Notes under the pieces: generated by a model
What the model was told of the DNA's origin: nothing
The model's input: only the letters and a program-made list of their open reading frames with translations
The model's database searches: none
Program-made: the position numbers and the translations under genes
Shown here: positions 1-8,515 of the stretch, piece by piece
Layout: every line of letters begins with the position of its first letter
Numbering within the stretch: the stretch's first letter is position 1
Assembly: GCA_964598695.1 (NCBI GenBank)
Contig: CAZRDB010000095.1
Location: forward strand, 1 to 18,564
Length of the DNA: 18,564 bases
Source of the DNA: CAZRDB01 sp964598695
GTDB taxonomy: Bacteria > Armatimonadota > Zipacnadia > UBA1398
Direction of reading: 5' to 3'

Positions 1-3000
1 GCCCCCTGCGCTCTCGCCGAGTACGTCTGGCTCGAGGGGGAGGCCGCCGCCGCCGAGGGCATCACGCCCAACATCGCCGGCGCCACGCACGCCGAGTTCC
101 TCTCTGAGGGCAAGTGGCTCCAGGCCTCGGTCGAGGCCGAGCAGGTCGAGGGCCAGATCCCCGCTGACGGCGCGCTGCTTCGCTACCCCTTCGCCGCGCC
201 GCGCGCCGGTCGGTACGAGGTGTGGAACCGGATCGGCTTCGAGTTCGCCCGCTCGGCGTTCGAGTGGCGGATCGACGAGGGTCCGTGGGCCACGGTGACG
301 CCCGACCAGCTCACCCGCGACGTGATGGAACTGGACTTCTGGTGCGAGGTCGCCTGGTTCCAGCTTGGGGCGCAGCAGCTCACCCAGGGCCCGCACACGC
401 TCGAGATCCGTCTGCCGCGCGCGAAGGACCGGGACGGCAAGACCGCGCGGATCCTCTACGCTTCGGACGCGATTTGCCTCACGACCGAGCCATTCCGGCC
501 GAACGGGAAGTGGAAGCCGGGCGAGGACTACCGGACCGATCTCGACCGCGAGGCCGCCGCGAAGACCTACGCGCTGCCGGACCGTCCCGCCGGCGGGCGC
601 TCGAGCGTGCGCCTCGACGGCCTCTGGGAGATCTGCCGCGACGACGAGCAGCTCCCGGGCCCCGTCGCCGAGCCCATCCCGGCGCTGCCTGCCGACCCGT
701 TCTGGTCGGCCATCCAGGTCCCAGGCGACAAGAACACCCTCCGGCCCGACCTGCTCTTCGCGCACCGCGTGTGGTACCGCACGCGCGTCGAGGCGCCGCA
801 GTCGACAGCGGGCAGCTCGTTCTTCCTCGTCTTCCCCCAGAACAACCTGAACACGACGGTCTGGGTGAACGGCCAGCTCTGCGGCTTCGACAAGAACCCC
901 TTCGCGCGGGTGCAGATCGACTGCTCCAGGGCGATGAAGCCGGGCGTGAACGAGGTGTGGGTCGGGATCCGGGATGCCTGGTACGGCTACACCGAGAACC
1001 CGAAGGACCCGATGAAGCTGCGCGGCGTCTTCAACCTGCCGCCGAGCTTCTTCTCGCAGGGCTGGCAGCAGCTCGCCTACCCGATCTGGAACCACCCCGA
1101 GTCCGGCATCCTCGTGACGCCCGAACTCGTGGCCGCCGGCCCCGTCTACGCCGCCGACGTCTTCGTGAAGCCCTCGGTCGCCCGCAAGGCGATCGAGGCC
1201 GAGGTGACGCTCGCGAATCCGGCCGGCGCGGACGCGCGGGGCGAACTGGCGTGGGAGGCCGTCGACGACGCGACGGGGGAGGTCGCGCGGCGCTTCCCGG
1301 CGCAGCCGTTCGAGCTGGCGGCGGGCGCGAGCGAGACGCTCCAGCTCACGGCGCCGTGGGACGATCCGAAGCTGTGGTGGCCCGACGACCCGAGCCTCTA
1401 CCGCCTCCGGGTCGCTCTCACCGTCGGGGGGACCGCGGTCGATGCCTCCGAGACGACGTTCGGCTTCCGCGAGTGGTCGATCCGCGGCAAGGACTTCCTC
1501 CTGAACGGGATCCCCTGGCGGGGCTGGGCCGATTGCCACGTGGCGAGCGACAAGGACTCGTGGCTTGCCTTCTACCGGCAGAGCAACCAGACGATGATGC
1601 GGTTCTGGGGCACGAGCTGGATGGGGATGGTCCCGGACGAGACGCTCGAGTTCATGGACCGCGCGGGCGTGCCGGTCCGGCGGAGCGGGATGCTCGACGG
1701 CCAGGCGATCGGCTCCTTCATGAACGAGCCGGATGAGGCGATCCGCGCGCAGACCGGTACCGACCTCAAGATCGACCTCGCGCGCAACTGGCAGGACCAG
1801 GTCGTGGCGCAGGTGAAGGGCGAGCGCAACCACCCCTCCGTGATGATCTGGTCGATCGAAAACGAGTGGAACTACATCACCTGCCACAACACCGGCTGGA
1901 GCGACCGCTGGGAGCCGGAGATCATCAAGGTCGCGCAGGCCGTGATGGCCGCCGATCCGACGCGGCCCGTGATGACCGACGGAGGCGGCGCGACGAAGTC
2001 CAACGCGCTGCCCGTCCACGGCGACCACTACACCACGGGCCCGTTCTGGGCGTACCCGACGCTCGCCTACGAGCCCAACGAGACGGGCGGCCGCTGGATC
2101 TGGGACCAGCAGCGGCCGCGGTTCATTGGCGAGGAGCTGTTCGCGGAGGGCCACAACCCCAAGTACGCCTACTTCGGGGGCGAGGAGGTCTTCGTCGGCC
2201 AGCAGAACCAGCGCCGCGCCGTGGGGATCGTCGTGCGAATGCTCACCGAGGGCTACCGCTGGGCCGGGGTCGGCGCGTGGCACTTCTGGCAGGGCCAGCA
2301 CACGGGTGTCGGCCAGTACGTCTCCTTCGCGCCGCGCGCCGTCTTCTGCCGGCAGTGGGACTGGTCGTTCGGCTCGGGCGAGCAGGTCACTCGCACTCTT
2401 GGGGTCTTCAACGACACTCGCTACCCGGACCCGATCACGCTCAGGTGGACCCTCACGGTCGCGGGCCGTGAGGTCGACGCCGGGACGCGGGACCTGACGA
2501 TCCCGCCCGGCGAGAACCGGAAGTTCGACATCGCGCTCGCGATGCCCGAGGTGACCGAGCGGGCGGAGGGCGAGCTGCTGCTGACGCTCACGGTGGGCGG
2601 CGCCGAGGTCTTCCGCGACACGAAGGCGGTCTCGGTCCTCGCCCCCGCCTCGGCGCGGCCGGACACGGCGGCGCTCGCGGCGGCCGGCCTCGCGCTCTAC
2701 GATCCGACCGGCTCGCTCACGGAGGCCGTCGCCGGCCTCGGCCTGCAGCCGACCCCGGTCGCGTCGCTCGAGGCGCTGCCCAACGAGCCGAAGGTGCTCC
2801 TCGTCGGGAGGGACGCCCTCGACGCCGTGACGAGCACCTCGAGTGCGCTGGCGGCCTGGGCCTCCGAGGGCCACGTCGTCGTCGTGCTCGAGCAGGCGAG
2901 CCCGCTGCGCTTCCAGGCGCTGCCCTGCGAGATGGAGTCGGAACGGAACGAGGGTCGGATCGCCTTCGCCGAGGATCTCGGCCACCCGGCACTGCGCGGG

Positions 3001-4938
3001 CTGAGCCAGAAGGACCTCTTCGTCTGGTCGGGCGACGAGATCGTCTACCGCAACGCCTACCGGAAGCCGGCCCGGGGGGCGCGGTCGCTGATCCAGTGCA
3101 ACGAGAGCCTCACCAACTCCGCCCTCGTCGAGGTGCCGGTCGCGAGCGGCCTGATGCTCCTCTGCCAGCTCCCCGTGGCGGGCAAGCAGGCCGAGAGCGC
3201 CGTCGCCCGCCAGCTCCTCGCGAACCTGCTCGACTACGCGGCCGGCTACCGGCAGGAGTTCCGACAGGTCTGCGCCTTCACCGGCGCCAACGCCCAACTC
3301 GCCCGGACGCTCGACGCGATCGGCCTGCGGCATGAGAAGGTCGACGACCCTCTCTCCGCCCTCGCCGGGGCGCGGGGCGGCGTCGCGATCATCGATGCCG
3401 CGCCCGAGAACCTGAGCGCGCTCGCGGCCGAACTGCCGCGCGTGGCCGCATTCACGGCCGATGGCGGCTGGCTCGTGCTGTGCGGCCTGACGCCCGAGGG
3501 CCTCGCCGACTACAACCGGATCGTGGGCGTGGAGCACATCATCCGGACCTTCGGCCGCGAGCGGATCACCTTCCCCGCGGTGCGCAACCCGCTCTCCGCG
3601 GGGCTGACGCTCTCCGACGTCGTGCTCTACTCGAGCGAGCAGATCTTCCCCTGGCGCGCCGGCAACTTCGCGGCCTCCGATGTCTTCAGCTACGTGGTCG
3701 ACTACGACGAGGTGGCGGCCTTCGCGACATTCCAGGACGACTTCGTGAAGATGATGACCAACGGCTTCGTCTCCGATGACGCGTGGAAGTACATCGTGAA
3801 CCTCCCCGCACCCGACAGCCCGCCGCTCGACTTCTCCCTCGGCCTCCCGCGCGAGGAGGAACTCACGGAGATGGAGTGGATCGGCAACACCTTCTACTAC
3901 CCCGTCACGAAGGTCGAGCTGGTCGCCGAGAGCGGCGAGACGCGCAGCTTCACGACGGAACCGACGAACCAGCCGCAGGTCCTCCCGATCGACCCGCCGC
4001 TCCGGGGGACCAACCTCGTCCTGCGGCTCGCCGAGTGGACGAAGCTCCCCGGGACCGCGCAGGTGACCGGACTCGACAACATCCGGCTCAAGGCCCGCCG
4101 CTCGACGGAGTTCCTCGAGAGGGTCCGGCCGATGCTGAACGTTGGCGGCCTCGTGAGCTACCCACAGGGCAGGGGCGGCGTGGTGCTGTGCAACCTGCTG
4201 CTCAAGGAGCAGGAGGAAGTGCCCGAGAACGCGGTCAAGAAACAGACGATCCTCGCGACCATCCTGCGGAACCTGAAGGCCCCGTTCGCGGGCGGCAGGA
4301 CGGTCATCGCCGGCGCGGCGCTCGAGTACGCGCAGATCGATCTCTCGAAGCAGGCCAACCAGTACCGCACCGAGCGCGGCTGGTTCGGCGACCCGGCCTT
4401 CACGCTGAAGGACATCCCCACCGGCCTCCACACGCTCGCGGGCGTCCCCTACAACGTCTGGGACTTCCCCACCTCGCCGGTGCCGACCGTCGTGATGCTC
4501 GGGGGCCCGGGCGTACCGGGCGACCTGGCCGAACAGGTCGGCGGGATCCCGGTTGGCCGGACGGCCGACGCGCTCTTCTTCCTCCAGACCGCGCGGATCG
4601 ACCAACGGCGCAACGGCGATGAGATCCGCGACGGCAAGCAGTTCGTGATGGCCCGGTACGTGGTCACCTACGAGGACGGCCAGACGGCCGAGATCCCGCT
4701 GATCCCCGAGGTGAACACCGACGACTTCCGCCAGCAGCAGCCGGCGGCGCTGCCGGGGGCGCAGATCGCCTGGACCAAGCCGTACGAGGGGACGGAGTAC
4801 TCGGCCGTCGTCTACTCGATGCAGTGGAACAACCCTCGGCCCGAGGTCGCGATCCGCTCGATCGACCTCGCCTACGGGCCCGACCGTCGGGGCGTGCCGG
4901 TGCTGATCGCCGTCACCGCGGCGAGCGAGGCGCGGTAG
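1..4938 (+). CDS. Giant exported GH2-type glycoside hydrolase with accessory domains (5' end cut by window)
   Basis: The frame is open from base 1 to the TAG at 4936, so at least 1645 residues; the GTG at 220 is internal. The first visible residues (APCALAEYVWLEGE) look like a signal-peptide end followed by a mature start. Order in window residues: galactose-binding-like beta-sandwich (about 8-150); GH2 sugar-binding domain (about 195-320) with a WVNG motif; Ig-like domain (about 385-490); TIM barrel (about 495-790); Ig-like domain (about 800-880); two glutamine-amidotransferase-like segments (about 890-1080 and 1088-1200); a discoidin-like sandwich (about 1288-1367); a C-terminal sandwich (about 1440-1645). 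The barrel has the GH2 acid/base signature NHPSVMIWSIENEW, with Glu at bases 1864-1866. The second Glu of FIGEEL (2134-2136), or its neighbour, is the likely nucleophile. GH2 members include beta-galactosidases, mannosidases and glucuronidases; substrate cannot be assigned. GH2 membership is firm, outer domain names are inference. Confidence 0.85.
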   Translation, partial: APCALAEYVWLEGEAAAAEGITPNIAGATHAEFLSEGKWLQASVEAEQVEGQIPADGALLRYPFAAPRAGRYEVWNRIGFEFARSAFEWRIDEGPWATVTPDQLTRDVMELDFWCEVAWFQLGAQQLTQGPHTLEIRLPRAKDRDGKTARILYASDAICLTTEPFRPNGKWKPGEDYRTDLDREAAAKTYALPDRPAGGRSSVRLDGLWEICRDDEQLPGPVAEPIPALPADPFWSAIQVPGDKNTLRPDLLFAHRVWYRTRVEAPQSTAGSSFFLVFPQNNLNTTVWVNGQLCGFDKNPFARVQIDCSRAMKPGVNEVWVGIRDAWYGYTENPKDPMKLRGVFNLPPSFFSQGWQQLAYPIWNHPESGILVTPELVAAGPVYAADVFVKPSVARKAIEAEVTLANPAGADARGELAWEAVDDATGEVARRFPAQPFELAAGASETLQLTAPWDDPKLWWPDDPSLYRLRVALTVGGTAVDASETTFGFREWSIRGKDFLLNGIPWRGWADCHVASDKDSWLAFYRQSNQTMMRFWGTSWMGMVPDETLEFMDRAGVPVRRSGMLDGQAIGSFMNEPDEAIRAQTGTDLKIDLARNWQDQVVAQVKGERNHPSVMIWSIENEWNYITCHNTGWSDRWEPEIIKVAQAVMAADPTRPVMTDGGGATKSNALPVHGDHYTTGPFWAYPTLAYEPNETGGRWIWDQQRPRFIGEELFAEGHNPKYAYFGGEEVFVGQQNQRRAVGIVVRMLTEGYRWAGVGAWHFWQGQHTGVGQYVSFAPRAVFCRQWDWSFGSGEQVTRTLGVFNDTRYPDPITLRWTLTVAGREVDAGTRDLTIPPGENRKFDIALAMPEVTERAEGELLLTLTVGGAEVFRDTKAVSVLAPASARPDTAALAAAGLALYDPTGSLTEAVAGLGLQPTPVASLEALPNEPKVLLVGRDALDAVTSTSSALAAWASEGHVVVVLEQASPLRFQALPCEMESERNEGRIAFAEDLGHPALRGLSQKDLFVWSGDEIVYRNAYRKPARGARSLIQCNESLTNSALVEVPVASGLMLLCQLPVAGKQAESAVARQLLANLLDYAAGYRQEFRQVCAFTGANAQLARTLDAIGLRHEKVDDPLSALAGARGGVAIIDAAPENLSALAAELPRVAAFTADGGWLVLCGLTPEGLADYNRIVGVEHIIRTFGRERITFPAVRNPLSAGLTLSDVVLYSSEQIFPWRAGNFAASDVFSYVVDYDEVAAFATFQDDFVKMMTNGFVSDDAWKYIVNLPAPDSPPLDFSLGLPREEELTEMEWIGNTFYYPVTKVELVAESGETRSFTTEPTNQPQVLPIDPPLRGTNLVLRLAEWTKLPGTAQVTGLDNIRLKARRSTEFLERVRPMLNVGGLVSYPQGRGGVVLCNLLLKEQEEVPENAVKKQTILATILRNLKAPFAGGRTVIAGAALEYAQIDLSKQANQYRTERGWFGDPAFTLKDIPTGLHTLAGVPYNVWDFPTSPVPTVVMLGGPGVPGDLAEQVGGIPVGRTADALFFLQTARIDQRRNGDEIRDGKQFVMARYVVTYEDGQTAEIPLIPEVNTDDFRQQQPAALPGAQIAWTKPYEGTEYSAVVYSMQWNNPRPEVAIRSIDLAYGPDRRGVPVLIAVTAASEAR

Positions 4939-4964
4939 ACGACGCGGGGGCAAGCGAGCGGAGC

Positions 4965-4973
4965 GGAGGGGAG
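4965..4973 (+). promoter_or_regulatory. Strong Shine-Dalgarno for the subtilase-like gene
   Basis: GGAGGGGAG lies 7 bases before the ATG at 4981 and supports that start. The 42-base gap after the GH2 gene is otherwise too short to hold an obvious independent promoter, which suggests read-through from upstream. Confidence 0.7.
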
Positions 4974-4980
4974 TGGGGTC

Positions 4981-6090
4981 ATGCGCCCCGTACGTGCGTG
5001 GTTGGGATGGGGAGTGCGCGCGGGCCTGGGCGCCCTGGTCGCTCTCCCGGCCCTCGTCGTGTGCCTCGCGGCGTGGGGCCAGCCGGGCGGCGGGACGACG
5101 CGGGCGATCGAGCCGGCCGTGTGGGCCGCGGCCCGCCAGGTCGATCCCCCGCCCACGGGGGCGGAGTGGGAACTCCGCGCGCTCGGCGTCTCCGACGAGG
5201 CCCTGCTGGCCGCGATGGCCGGCCGTGCCGGGGCGCGGACGGTGACCCTCGCCATCGTGGGGCAGGGCGGCGTCAGCAAGGCCCTGCTCGAGCCCCTGTT
5301 GGTGGACGGCAACACGCTGGAGTACCGCATGTGGCCGGAGGGGCAGCCGAGCGATCCGGGCGCGGACACGCACGACACGCAGGCGGCACGGGTCATCCTG
5401 GACCTCACGACCCGTCTGGGCATCACCCTCCACATCCTCGTCTACCAGCCCGGGGAGGCGACCGAGAGCGTCGCGGAAGCCTTCTCGCGCGCCGGGCACG
5501 AGGCGGACATCGTAGCGCTCTACCAGTCCTTCTGGGGCAACGTCGCCCCCATGGGCGAGGCGATTGCGGCCTCGCCGGATGCGCTGTTCATCTCCCCCTA
5601 TGTCCAGGTCGGCGAGACCCCGACGAGCACCTGCCTCCAGGACTATGCCGCCAAGCCCTGGGGGGACGGCGTCTCCCACTTCGTGACCGTGATCCCCGCC
5701 GCCCGGCAGGAGCCGGGGGTGCTTCTGACGCCGCTGGCCCGGCCCGAGGACACCGAGACAATCAGCTTCGTCGCGCCCTCGTACTACGCGAGCGGGGCGG
5801 GCGGGACCTGTCCTTCCGCCGAGGTCGCGGCCGCCGTCGCCGCGTACATCGTCGCCGCGAGCGAGGCCAAGCCTAGCCCCTCGGAGATCGTGGCGCTGAT
5901 GCGTGAGACCTCCTGCCTCGACCGAGAGGCCCTGGGCGCGCTCCCCGAGTTCACGGAGGACGCGGTGTCACGCCTGGAGGCCGAGATCGCGCGGCTGCAC
6001 GAGCCACCGGAGGGGGCACGCCCCAAGCTTGCCTCGTGCGGCCTCCTGAGCCTCAGAGGGGTCTTCGAGAGACTGCACGGGGAGGGGTAG
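4981..6090 (+). CDS. Exported subtilisin-like (S8 fold) protein with apparently degenerate catalytic triad
   Basis: 369 residues. A basic N-terminus and a hydrophobic stretch (about 13-33) indicate a Sec signal or N-terminal anchor; there is no lipobox. The rest follows the segment order of S8 subtilases. The first strand is LAIVGQGGV (90-98), where subtilisin has VAVIDSGI, so the catalytic Asp position is Gly94. H131 in THDTQAARVI matches the HGTHVAG motif, but its Gly is Asp. GGTCPSAEVAAAVAAYI (274-290) matches GTSMAxPHVAGAAAL, with the nucleophile Ser replaced by Cys277. The oxyanion Asn is not evident in the FISPYVQVGE segment. A closing GLLSLRGVFERL resembles the subtilase ending KGLINVQAA. 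What is seen is the motif order; the fold assignment is by-eye homology. It is probably a non-proteolytic binding or structural protein, though a Cys-dependent hydrolase cannot be excluded. Confidence 0.6.
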   Translation: MRPVRAWLGWGVRAGLGALVALPALVVCLAAWGQPGGGTTRAIEPAVWAAARQVDPPPTGAEWELRALGVSDEALLAAMAGRAGARTVTLAIVGQGGVSKALLEPLLVDGNTLEYRMWPEGQPSDPGADTHDTQAARVILDLTTRLGITLHILVYQPGEATESVAEAFSRAGHEADIVALYQSFWGNVAPMGEAIAASPDALFISPYVQVGETPTSTCLQDYAAKPWGDGVSHFVTVIPAARQEPGVLLTPLARPEDTETISFVAPSYYASGAGGTCPSAEVAAAVAAYIVAASEAKPSPSEIVALMRETSCLDREALGALPEFTEDAVSRLEAEIARLHEPPEGARPKLASCGLLSLRGVFERLHGEG

Positions 6091-6129
6091 CCCGCCGCCA
6101 CCGGCGAGAGGACCCGTCCGCCGGCGGGC
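6090..6129. repeat. Inverted repeat just after the subtilase-like gene
   Basis: GCCCGCCG (6090-6097) and CGGCGGGC (6122-6129) are perfect 8-base complements separated by 24 bases. A smaller nested hairpin CGCC/GGCG (6096-6099 with 6103-6106) lies inside. There is no T-tract, so it could be a weak terminator, a leader structure for the next gene, or chance in GC-rich DNA. Confidence 0.35.
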
Positions 6130-6142
6130 CGAACCGAGTCCC

Positions 6143-8512
6143 ATGCATCGACGCGGGTTCCTTGGCGCCGTCGCCTGTGGCAGTCTCGCGGCCGCGCACG
6201 TCGCGAGAGGATCACCCATGCCCACGGGACACGTCCAGGTCAGTGGCGTCTACCCCCACCTCGCCGTGACCAACGGCTCGGAGGAGTGCGGCATCGGCGC
6301 CGTGGTTCCCTGGGGCGGGCGCCTGTGGTTCCTCACCTACCCTCCGCACAAGCCGAATGGCAGCGATGACAAGCTCTACTGGCTCGACGGCGACCTCACT
6401 CGTCACACCCACACGCTCTCGGTTGGCGGGACACATGCCTGCCGGATGGTCCACCCGGAGTCCAGCCAGCTCATCCTGGGGCCGTACGTCATCGCGCGCG
6501 ACGGGTCCGTCCGGGTGATCCCGCCCGCCGAGATGCCCGGGCGGCTCACGGCGGTCATGCGCCATCTCGCGGAACCCGAACGCCTCGTCTACTTCCTCGG
6601 CATGGAGGGCGAGCTGTACGAGGTCGATGTCCACACCCTCGTGGTGAAGCGGCTCTACGGCATTGGCGAGTGGCCGGTCCCGGGCACCCACGCGAAGGGC
6701 GGTCGCACGGGCGGCGGACGCGTGGTCGTGACGAACAACGGCGACCGAGGCTGGCAGGCAGGGCAGGGCAGCGGCGCGCTGGCGGAGTGGGACGGCGCGA
6801 CCTGGACGCTGCTCGCGCGGACGCCCTTCACCGAGGTCTCCGGGCCCGACGGGATGCTCGGCGGGCTCGACCCGGCCGACCCCGTGTGGACCCTCGGCTG
6901 GGACGACCGCTCCGTGCTCCTGCGCGTGCTCGCCGATGGGGTGTGGACCCAGTATCGCCTCCCGAAGGGGAGCTACACGCACGACGCGCTCCACGGCTGG
7001 TACACCGAGTGGCCGCGGATCCGCGACGTGGGCGCCGACAAGCTGCTCGCCCACATGCACGGTCTGTTCTGGGAGTTCCCGCGCGGCTTCCGGCCGGGCG
7101 AGGCAGCGGGCATCCGGCCGCTCGCCTCCTACCAGAAGATGCCCGTCGACTACTGCGCCTGGGACGGTCGGCTCGTGATGGCCGCGAACGACGCCTCGCG
7201 CTTCGACAACCCGTTCGCCGCCCAGCCGGACTCGAACCTGTGGTACGGCACGCTCGAGGACCTCCGGGGCTTCGGCGCGCCCGAGGGATGGGGCGGCCTG
7301 TGGCGCGGCGAAGACCTCGCCGAGGGCCAGGCCTCCGATCCCTTCCTGATCGCCGGCTTCCGCGAACGGGTGCTGCATCTCGCGCATCGTGGTCCCACAC
7401 CGCTCACGGCGCGGGTCGAGATCGACGAGAGCGGCACGGGCCACTGGCGGCTCTGGGAGCGCCGGCGCCTCGAGGCGGACGGGTACCGGGCGGCCGTGCT
7501 GCCCGAGGATCTCAGGGGCGAGTGGCTCCGGCTCGTGCCGGAGGGTCCGGCACGCGGCGTGAGCGCATACCTGCACCTCGCGAACCCCTGGCCCGTGCGG
7601 CCGCCGCGTGGCTCGCGGCCCGTCCCCCTCTCATTCGAGGGCCTCGCGGTGGCCGACGACAGCTCGGCCCCGGGCGGCGTGCTGCTCCCGAGCGATGGCC
7701 CCGACCGCTACCTGTGGTACCGCGCGGGCCAGGGCCTGTACCGGGTCGATGAGACCCTCCGCATCGAGCCCACGGAAGACGCCCATGCCCGCGGCCTTAT
7801 CGCGCGCATCGCGGAGCCGGCGGAGTCCGTCTTCTCGCTCGATGCGGCATCGGTCGTCATCGCCCTGCCGGAGGGCGACCGGCTCCGGCTGCCGCGGAGC
7901 GACGAGGTCTACGACCGTCCCTTCGACGGCGCGTGGCCCCGGTCCGAGCGTGAGGTGGTCACGGAGCGGAGTCTGCTCCACGCCCACGGCACCTTCTACG
8001 AGCTGCCCCGCCCCGACGCCGGCGGGCTCCGGCGGATCCGGCCGATCTGCACCCACGGCCGTCGGATCGCGGACTTCTGCAGTTGGCGCGGGATGCTCGT
8101 GCTCGCGGGGGCGCGGCGGGGAGCCCGGGCCGATGGCCACACGTTCGTGAGCACGGACGGCCGCGTCGCGCTGTGGTTCGGCAACGTCGACGACCTGTGG
8201 CGCCTCGGGAAGCCCGTGGGGACGGGGGGGCCGTGGCGCGCGACACCGGTCGAGCCGGGCGTGCCCTCCGACCCGTACCTGATGACCGGCTACGACGCGA
8301 AACGCCTCATCCTGCGGCACGACCGCGACACGGCTGTGCGGTTCCTCGTCGAGGTGGACTTCGACCACGCCGGCTGGCACACGTACGCCGCGTTCGACGT
8401 GCCCTCGGGCGAGCCGCTCGAGCACGTCTTCCCGCGTGGCTACCGCGCGCACTGGGTGCGCGTCACGGCCGAGTCGGCCTGTAGGGCGAGCGCGGAGTTC
8501 ACGTACAGCTAG
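6143..8512 (+). CDS. Probable Tat-exported protein of unknown function with internal duplication
   Basis: 789 residues from the ATG at 6143. The N-terminus MHRRGFLGAVACG fits a twin-arginine signal (RRxFLG, then a short hydrophobic stretch and AxA-like sites). The body is rich in short Trp/Tyr/Gly beta motifs of the type LWFLTY and LYEVD, suggestive of a beta-propeller or other beta-rich fold. A module of about 190 residues occurs twice: copy 1 about 290-479 and copy 2 about 598-789. Shared landmarks are WPR, LLAHMHGLFWEFPR against LLHAHGTFYELPR, DYCAWDGRLVMAA against DFCSWRGMLVLAG, LWYGTLEDL against LWFGNVDDL, and SDPFLIAGF against SDPYLMTGY. No catalytic signature is recognised. A second in-frame ATG at 6218 (Met26) has a better ribosome site and would remove the signal. 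The location 52 bases after the subtilase-like gene suggests co-transcription. The stop lies 3 bases from the end of the convergent DUF4276 gene. Confidence 0.8.
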   Translation: MHRRGFLGAVACGSLAAAHVARGSPMPTGHVQVSGVYPHLAVTNGSEECGIGAVVPWGGRLWFLTYPPHKPNGSDDKLYWLDGDLTRHTHTLSVGGTHACRMVHPESSQLILGPYVIARDGSVRVIPPAEMPGRLTAVMRHLAEPERLVYFLGMEGELYEVDVHTLVVKRLYGIGEWPVPGTHAKGGRTGGGRVVVTNNGDRGWQAGQGSGALAEWDGATWTLLARTPFTEVSGPDGMLGGLDPADPVWTLGWDDRSVLLRVLADGVWTQYRLPKGSYTHDALHGWYTEWPRIRDVGADKLLAHMHGLFWEFPRGFRPGEAAGIRPLASYQKMPVDYCAWDGRLVMAANDASRFDNPFAAQPDSNLWYGTLEDLRGFGAPEGWGGLWRGEDLAEGQASDPFLIAGFRERVLHLAHRGPTPLTARVEIDESGTGHWRLWERRRLEADGYRAAVLPEDLRGEWLRLVPEGPARGVSAYLHLANPWPVRPPRGSRPVPLSFEGLAVADDSSAPGGVLLPSDGPDRYLWYRAGQGLYRVDETLRIEPTEDAHARGLIARIAEPAESVFSLDAASVVIALPEGDRLRLPRSDEVYDRPFDGAWPRSEREVVTERSLLHAHGTFYELPRPDAGGLRRIRPICTHGRRIADFCSWRGMLVLAGARRGARADGHTFVSTDGRVALWFGNVDDLWRLGKPVGTGGPWRATPVEPGVPSDPYLMTGYDAKRLILRHDRDTAVRFLVEVDFDHAGWHTYAAFDVPSGEPLEHVFPRGYRAHWVRVTAESACRASAEFTYS
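6205..6220 (+). promoter_or_regulatory. Ribosome site and alternative ATG inside the Tat-signal gene
   Basis: GAGAGG (6205-6210) stands 7 bases before the in-frame ATG at 6218-6220. The site before the first ATG (6143) is only a weak GAG. Use of the second ATG would give a cytoplasmic 764-residue protein; the good Tat motif upstream argues that the first start is real, but both may be used. Confidence 0.35.
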
Positions 8513-8515
8513 GAG

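Noticed and set aside
220..222. GTG as the start of the GH2 gene
   Set aside because: The frame is open to base 1 with good protein sequence including a signal-peptide-like end and a beta-sandwich; the gene is cut by the window.
222..1736. Overlapping plus-strand open frame of 504 residues
   Set aside because: Arg/Gly/Pro/Ala-rich composition with no motifs; a shadow of the GH2 frame in GC-rich DNA.
5000..5080. Lipobox in the subtilase-like protein
   Set aside because: The residue before the Cys (LVVC) is Val, not the small residue needed for lipoprotein processing.
6212..7576. Minus-strand open frame of 454 residues opposite the Tat-signal gene
   Set aside because: Long antisense frames are expected with GC-rich third positions; composition is biased and no domain is seen, whereas the plus frame has a signal and a duplication.
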